Program-made: the position numbers and the translations under genes
From: Ostreiculturibacter nitratireducens
GTDB taxonomy: Bacteria > Pseudomonadota > Alphaproteobacteria > Rhodobacterales > Rhodobacteraceae
Assembly: GCF_032670585.1 (NCBI RefSeq)
Contig: NZ_JAVQHL010000002.1
Span: 930,001 to 994,000, forward strand
DNA: 64,000 bases
Direction: 5' to 3'
Shown: positions 60,301 through 64,000 of the stretch, piece after piece
Numbering within the stretch: the stretch's first letter is position 1
Layout: the number at the start of each line of letters is the position of its first letter
Notes under the pieces: generated by a model
Seen by the model: only the letters and a program-made list of their open reading frames with translations
Told to the model about the DNA's origin: nothing
Database searches by the model: none

Positions 60301-61068
60301 ATGCGTTACGATGTGGCGACCGCGCTCGACAAGGGAAAGCGCGACTACCAGGAAGACGCGGTGGCTGTCACGTTTCCGGCGAACTGCCCGATCGGGTTCG
60401 CGGTTCTGGCGGATGGAATGGGCGGCCACGCCGCGGGGGATGTCGCCAGTTCCCTCGTCGTCGAGGAGGTCGGCCGGAGGCTCAGCGTCAGGCTCGCTTC
60501 GGGCGAAGTAAGCGACGACGATATTCCGGGCATCCTGCATGACGCGGCAACTGGCGCCAACGCCTCGATCGCGGCCTACATCTCGAGAAACCGGGACATG
60601 ATGGGGATGGGCACGACGCTGATCACGCCATTCCTGCTAGAGGACCGGCTGCACTGGCTGTCGGTGGGAGACTCGCCTCTCTATGTCTTCAGCGAAGACG
60701 GCCTGCGGCAGGTCAACGAGGACCATTCCATGGGGCCTCAGATAGACATGATGGTGCGCGCCGGGATGCTCGACCCCGACACCGCGCGCAACCACCCCGA
60801 CCGCAACTGCCTGACGTCGGTTCTCATGGGGGCTCCGATCCCGCGGATCGACTTCGGCAAGGCGCCGCTCAAGCTCTTGCCGGGTGACATCGTCATCGCA
60901 TCCAGCGACGGTCTCCAGTTCCTCACGAACGAGGACATCCGGAACGTGGTGCACAAGCACAGGAAGGAAAGCAGTGCGGCCCTGGCCGAGGCTCTCGTGG
61001 CGTCAGTCCGGTCACTCGACGATCCGGATCAGGACAACATTTCGGTAGCGGTAATCAAGGTCAGTTAG
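60301..61068 (+). CDS. PP2C-family Ser/Thr protein phosphatase
   Basis: A 255-residue phosphatase. PP2C motifs are present in order: GKRDYQEDAVAV (motif 1, about 12), VLADGMGGHAAGDVASS (motif 2, about 36), GMGTTL (about 103), WLSVGDSPLYVF (about 119), IVIASSDGLQFLTNEDI (about 199) and DQDNISVAVIKV at the end. The metal-binding Asp residues are all there, so it should be active. It opposes the operon's kinase. ATG 60301 has GAGAGAGGGCG upstream; an ATG at 60274 inside the FHA gene is also in frame. A GCCGGCA/TGCCGGC hairpin follows. Confidence 0.9.
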   Translation: MRYDVATALDKGKRDYQEDAVAVTFPANCPIGFAVLADGMGGHAAGDVASSLVVEEVGRRLSVRLASGEVSDDDIPGILHDAATGANASIAAYISRNRDMMGMGTTLITPFLLEDRLHWLSVGDSPLYVFSEDGLRQVNEDHSMGPQIDMMVRAGMLDPDTARNHPDRNCLTSVLMGAPIPRIDFGKAPLKLLPGDIVIASSDGLQFLTNEDIRNVVHKHRKESSAALAEALVASVRSLDDPDQDNISVAVIKVS

Positions 61069-61078
61069 TCATCGGAAA

Positions 61079-61098
61079 GCCGGCAAGTAACTGCCGGC
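61079..61098 (+). promoter_or_regulatory. Hairpin after the PP2C gene
   Basis: GCCGGCA and TGCCGGC form a 7-bp stem with a 6-base loop, followed by ACAGCAAAAATTT. With no T-run right after, it may be an attenuator or mRNA-end structure rather than a full terminator. Confidence 0.5.
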
Positions 61099-61177
61099 AC
61101 AGCAAAAATTTCTAACAGGCAGGTGGCGCGACCGGGCGACTGGAAACACCGAACCTGCACGAACAGAAGGTCGTCAG

Positions 61178-62317
61178 ATGAAACTCAGCCGATTTCGAAA
61201 CACGGTTGCCGTCACCTGCCTCGCTCTTTCCGCGGGCGGGCACGGCGCCTTGGCTCAGGAAGTCTGCGCCACCTACACGGTGCAGCCGGGCGACATGCTC
61301 GCGAACATTTCCTTCGCCACCCTCGGGACGCACAATTTCCAGCGCCTTTACAGCGCCAACCGCGATGTGATCGGCAACAACCCCAACCTGATCGAGGTCG
61401 GGGTCACGCTGCAGATTCCCTGCGATGGCACGCAAGTGAGCGCCGACACGCAAAGCGCCGAACCAGTGGTGGAACCCGAGACGGCAGCGACGGAAGAAGA
61501 AACCGCCGTGCAGGCAGTGGCGGCCGCGGTGCCGTCGGCGGAAGAAGTCGCGCCTCTCGAATCCATTTCGTTCATAACGGCTGACGACTATCCGCCCTTC
61601 ACCGGCGAAGACCTGCCCGGCGGCGGGATCATGCCGCAGCTGGTCCGGACCGCCCTCGTGCGGGCAAACACGAAGGCCGACGTTTCGATCGCCTTCGTCA
61701 ACGATTGGGGCTCGCATCTCGACACGCTTCTGCCAAGCGGCGCCTTCGATGCGAGCTTCCCCTGGAGCCTGCCGGAGTGCGACCATCTCGGCGCGCTCAG
61801 TGCGGCCGACGCGTATCGCTGCACCGACTTCGATCACAGCGAGTCGTTCTACGAGATCGTCGACGGCTACTTCGCGCTGAAGGGCAGCGGGCTGGAGAGC
61901 GCCGCCAGCTACGACGCGTTCCTCGGCAAGCGCATCTGCCGGCCGGACGGCTATTCCCTCTCCGCGCTGACGAGCGCCGGCATCAGCGAGACCGCCGTCG
62001 TCCTCATGCGCCCGAAAACGGTGGCTGAATGCTTCACGGCCCTGATGACCGGCGAAGTCGATCTCGCGCATCTCGAGGTGCAGGTCGCGTCCGACGCCAT
62101 CGCGAAACTGGGCATCAAGTCCGAAGTGATCGAGAACCCGAACCTCGCATACATCAAGACCCTGCGCGTCTTCGTCCACAAGTCGAACCCGCACAGCAGG
62201 GAAATCATCGACACCATCAACTCCGGCCTCGCGATCATGCGCCAGAGCGGCGAGTGGTTCGAAATCGTTTCGGACGGTCTGAGGCAGCAGGCACAGGAGG
62301 AGGCAAGGACAAACTGA
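61178..62317 (+). CDS. Secreted LysM protein with solute-binding-protein-like domain, copy 1
   Basis: A 379-residue exported protein. Signal peptide 1-26 (GALAQ), LysM domain at about 32-82 (YTVQPGDMLANISFATLG, LYSANRDVI) flanked by two Cys (CATYTV and IPCDG), an acidic Glu/Ala linker (about 85-125), then a domain resembling family 3 solute-binding proteins (FITADDYPPFTGEDLPGGGI, about 132). LysM binds peptidoglycan-type glycans; the second domain could bind a small ligand. Conserved Cys of the second domain (PECDHL, YRCTDFD, ICRPDGY, AECFTALM) are shared with copy 2. ATG 61178, after GAAGGTCG. Likely a sensor or receptor partner of the kinase. Confidence 0.8.
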   Translation: MKLSRFRNTVAVTCLALSAGGHGALAQEVCATYTVQPGDMLANISFATLGTHNFQRLYSANRDVIGNNPNLIEVGVTLQIPCDGTQVSADTQSAEPVVEPETAATEEETAVQAVAAAVPSAEEVAPLESISFITADDYPPFTGEDLPGGGIMPQLVRTALVRANTKADVSIAFVNDWGSHLDTLLPSGAFDASFPWSLPECDHLGALSAADAYRCTDFDHSESFYEIVDGYFALKGSGLESAASYDAFLGKRICRPDGYSLSALTSAGISETAVVLMRPKTVAECFTALMTGEVDLAHLEVQVASDAIAKLGIKSEVIENPNLAYIKTLRVFVHKSNPHSREIIDTINSGLAIMRQSGEWFEIVSDGLRQQAQEEARTN

Positions 62318-62446
62318 TCGGGACCTGCCGCGCCGCACGGTGCAGGGCACCTCCCGGTCAGGCAATCCCGCGCAAGATCGCTGCGCAAAGAGCGATGCAG
62401 GCCAGAAAGGATCCTACGGATAGTCCGCAGAACAGGAGAAAATATC

Positions 62447-63550
62447 GTGAAAATTCAAGCCACTATTGTTAAACTCGCCGCGACCTGCGCCACTCTCGCC
62501 ATCATGGCGACCAGCGCATCGGCTCAGGAAGCCTGTACGACCTACACGGTCAAGGAGGGCGATACGCTCGGCAGCATCGCCAAGGCGGCCTACGGCTCTC
62601 TCGACTACCAGATCATCTTCAACGCCAACCGGCAGGTGCTCGGCGCGAACCCGAACGGCCTCGAACCGGGCACCCAACTTGCCCTGCCCTGCGCCGACGG
62701 CCGTCTGAGCGCGGACGCGCCGGCGCCGGCGATCAAGGTCGAGGAACAGACGTCGCAGGCATCGAGTGGCAACAGTGTTGGCGCCTACCGGCCGAAGATC
62801 AAGTTCGTGTCGGGAGGCGACTGGGCGCCGTTCGCCGAGGAATCACTTTCGGGTGGCGGCATCGTTGTTCGACTGGCGACGACGTCGCTGCACCGTGCCG
62901 GCAACGACCGCGAATACTCGGTCAACTGGGTGGACGACTGGGACGCCCACATCACCGCTCTTCTGCCGACCAACGCGTTCGACATCGGCCTGGCCTGGTA
63001 CGTGCCGGACTGCGAAAAGATCGATCTTCTGTCCGAAGGCATGAAGAAGCGCTGCACCGATTTCGATGCGTCCCTGCCGCTTTACGAACCGGTCAGCGGC
63101 TTCTACGCCAAGAAGGGCGGCAAGTTCGCCGACGCCAAGACCTACGAGGACTACAAGGGTGCCCGGATCTGCCGTCCGGAAGGTTACTACACGTTCGACC
63201 TCGAGGTTGAGGGGCTGATCGCGCCGGCGGTCGAAATGGTTATGCCGAAGAAGCGCGAGGAATGCTTCGAGAAGCTCGTCTTCGGGGATGTCGACGTGGT
63301 CGCGCTTGAAGTCCAGTCGGCCGCAGACGTCATCAAGACGCTCAACATCGAAGCCGACGTCGTCGAAAACGTCTACCTCTCCAAGGTGCTGTCGCTGTCG
63401 GCGCTCACGCACAAGTCGAACCCGTTCGGCCGCGAATACATCGCGATGATCAACCGCGGTCTGACCGAGATGCGTGATACCGGCGAGTGGTACGACATCA
63501 TCGCGAGCACGCTTCAAGAGCATAACCAGAAGCTCAGCGCGACGAACTGA
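62447..63550 (+). CDS. Secreted LysM protein with solute-binding-protein-like domain, copy 2
   Basis: A 367-residue paralogue of copy 1, starting at GTG 62447 with AGGAG upstream. Signal peptide 1-26 (ATSASAQ), LysM at about 32-82 (YTVKEGDTLGSIAKAAYG, IFNANRQVL) flanked by Cys (CTTYTV and LPCAD), a shorter Gln/Ser linker, then the binding-protein-like domain (FVSGGDWAPFAEESLSGGGI, about 122). It has the same Cys spots as copy 1 (PDCEKI, KRCTDFD, ICRPEGYY, EECFEKLV) and the same end motif (MRDTGEWYDIIASTL against MRQSGEWFEIVSDGL). The two copies are diverged, so they probably respond to different ligands or form a pair. Confidence 0.8.
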   Translation: MKIQATIVKLAATCATLAIMATSASAQEACTTYTVKEGDTLGSIAKAAYGSLDYQIIFNANRQVLGANPNGLEPGTQLALPCADGRLSADAPAPAIKVEEQTSQASSGNSVGAYRPKIKFVSGGDWAPFAEESLSGGGIVVRLATTSLHRAGNDREYSVNWVDDWDAHITALLPTNAFDIGLAWYVPDCEKIDLLSEGMKKRCTDFDASLPLYEPVSGFYAKKGGKFADAKTYEDYKGARICRPEGYYTFDLEVEGLIAPAVEMVMPKKREECFEKLVFGDVDVVALEVQSAADVIKTLNIEADVVENVYLSKVLSLSALTHKSNPFGREYIAMINRGLTEMRDTGEWYDIIASTLQEHNQKLSATN

Positions 63551-64000
63551 TCGGGCGCCGCGGACCTTTCAAGGTCCGCGGATCTCTTCGGGAACCTCCG
63601 GGATAAGGGGATGCGGATCGAAGCGACTAGTCCTGCCGGTGCAAGCCGGCAGGGCTTTTTCTTTCAGGGCCGCGATGACGCCTCGCGGCTTTCTAGGCGA
63701 AAGATGTCGAATTGGATCAAGGTGTTCCGCCCTGCCGGAGGTCTTCAGGATCGAAGCGCCGATAATCCTGACGACCGCGGGTGTGGGGGCAAGCTCGCTT
63801 GCGGCGGTCTTTGGAGGAAGGGCCCCGTGCAGGGCCTGGAAACCCCGGACCGTCTTCGCGCCGAAGCTGCCAAGGGCTCCTCAACCAAGCGTCAGAGGCA
63901 ATGGCGCCTCGGTCACAAGACGAGTTCCGAGCGGTCTCCGCCGCCACCTTCCCTGTCTTCGACACGCCTGAAGTTGCCGCGCTGCCCCTCCTTGCTGCTT
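63551..64000. other. End of operon and gene-free tail of the window
   Basis: Contains a CCGCGGACC/GGTCCGCGG hairpin (63558-63581) and then the terminator at 63632-63664. From 63665 to the edge I see no gene on either strand. Confidence 0.5.
63632..63664 (+). terminator. Intrinsic terminator of the kinase/LysM operon
   Basis: CCTGCCGG (63632-63639) and CCGGCAGG (63646-63653) form an 8-bp stem around TGCAAG, followed by GCTTTTTCTTTC. A textbook rho-independent terminator after copy 2 of the LysM genes. Confidence 0.85.

Noticed and set aside
63665..64000. Open frames on both strands in the last 335 bp
   Set aside because: They follow a terminator, lack start-site support and resemble no protein; I leave the tail unannotated.

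Overview
This window is high-GC DNA with short intergenic gaps and many ATGA start/stop overlaps. The gene content (hisS-hisZ-hisG with a short-form HisG, a DUF1489 gene, a class II ribonucleotide reductase, ABC-rich catabolic operons) points to an alphaproteobacterium, most likely a Rhodobacteraceae/Roseobacter-type organism. That is an inference from family content; there is no rRNA or tRNA gene in the window to confirm it.

Layout. (1) 1-5,100: housekeeping genes: the end of hisS, then hisZ and hisG, DUF1489, and nrdJ with a good promoter and a terminator. (2) 5,300-8,050: accessory genes: an AAA ATPase, a metallophosphoesterase broken by a frameshift, and an orphan MbcA/ParS-type antitoxin. 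(3) 8,051-10,729: a divergent redox pair, a ferric-reductase-like flavohaem membrane protein and a penta-haem periplasmic cytochrome carrying an EF-hand-like loop. (4) 10,730-17,201: a worn region with an alpha/beta hydrolase, an integrase pseudogene, a C-terminally shortened 5'-nucleotidase, a histidine phosphatase, a SnoaL/LysR divergent pair and an IS5-family remnant. (5) 17,285-25,192: a seven-gene minus-strand operon, amiC-amiR, a dipeptide-type ABC transporter and a formamidase/acetamidase, preceded by a leader with a candidate terminator that fits AmiR antitermination. (6) 25,668-33,304: an ACR3 arsenite exporter, single metabolic genes, a second LysR locus, an IS5-family element, gene fragments and dispersed intergenic repeats. 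(7) 33,400-37,360: ECF sigma/anti-sigma, and a sulfite-oxidase-type molybdoenzyme with a di-haem cytochrome. (8) 37,683-39,071: an SLC13 transporter. (9) 39,292-52,431: a LacI-controlled catabolic locus with two fatty-acid-hydroxylase-fold membrane oxygenases, an RbsB/RbsC-type ABC importer, two intact Gfo/Idh/MocA oxidoreductases plus one in ruins, two TIM-barrel isomerases, a Rieske ferredoxin and a PanB-like enzyme. (10) 52,768-56,629: a chimeric pseudogene, a Mut7-C protein and a SulP transporter. (11) 57,346-63,550: a membrane Ser/Thr kinase, an FHA protein, a PP2C phosphatase and two secreted LysM/solute-binding-like proteins, closed by a terminator.

Two loci stand out. The 39-52 kb locus combines inositol-type dehydrogenases and isomerases with a membrane oxygenase plus Rieske ferredoxin; this resembles rhizopine (moc) catabolism and suggests oxidative removal of a group such as O-methyl from a cyclitol or sugar. 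The 57-63.5 kb locus looks like a self-contained phospho-signalling module (kinase, phospho-reader, phosphatase) with two paralogous envelope proteins that could sense peptidoglycan or a small ligand. No type VI secretion structural genes are visible around it, although kinase/FHA/PP2C trios are often found there.

The window also has many decayed genes (frameshifts, nonsense codons, an 11-bp tandem duplication, fused fragments), concentrated in the accessory segments. Some single-base lesions could be sequencing or assembly errors.
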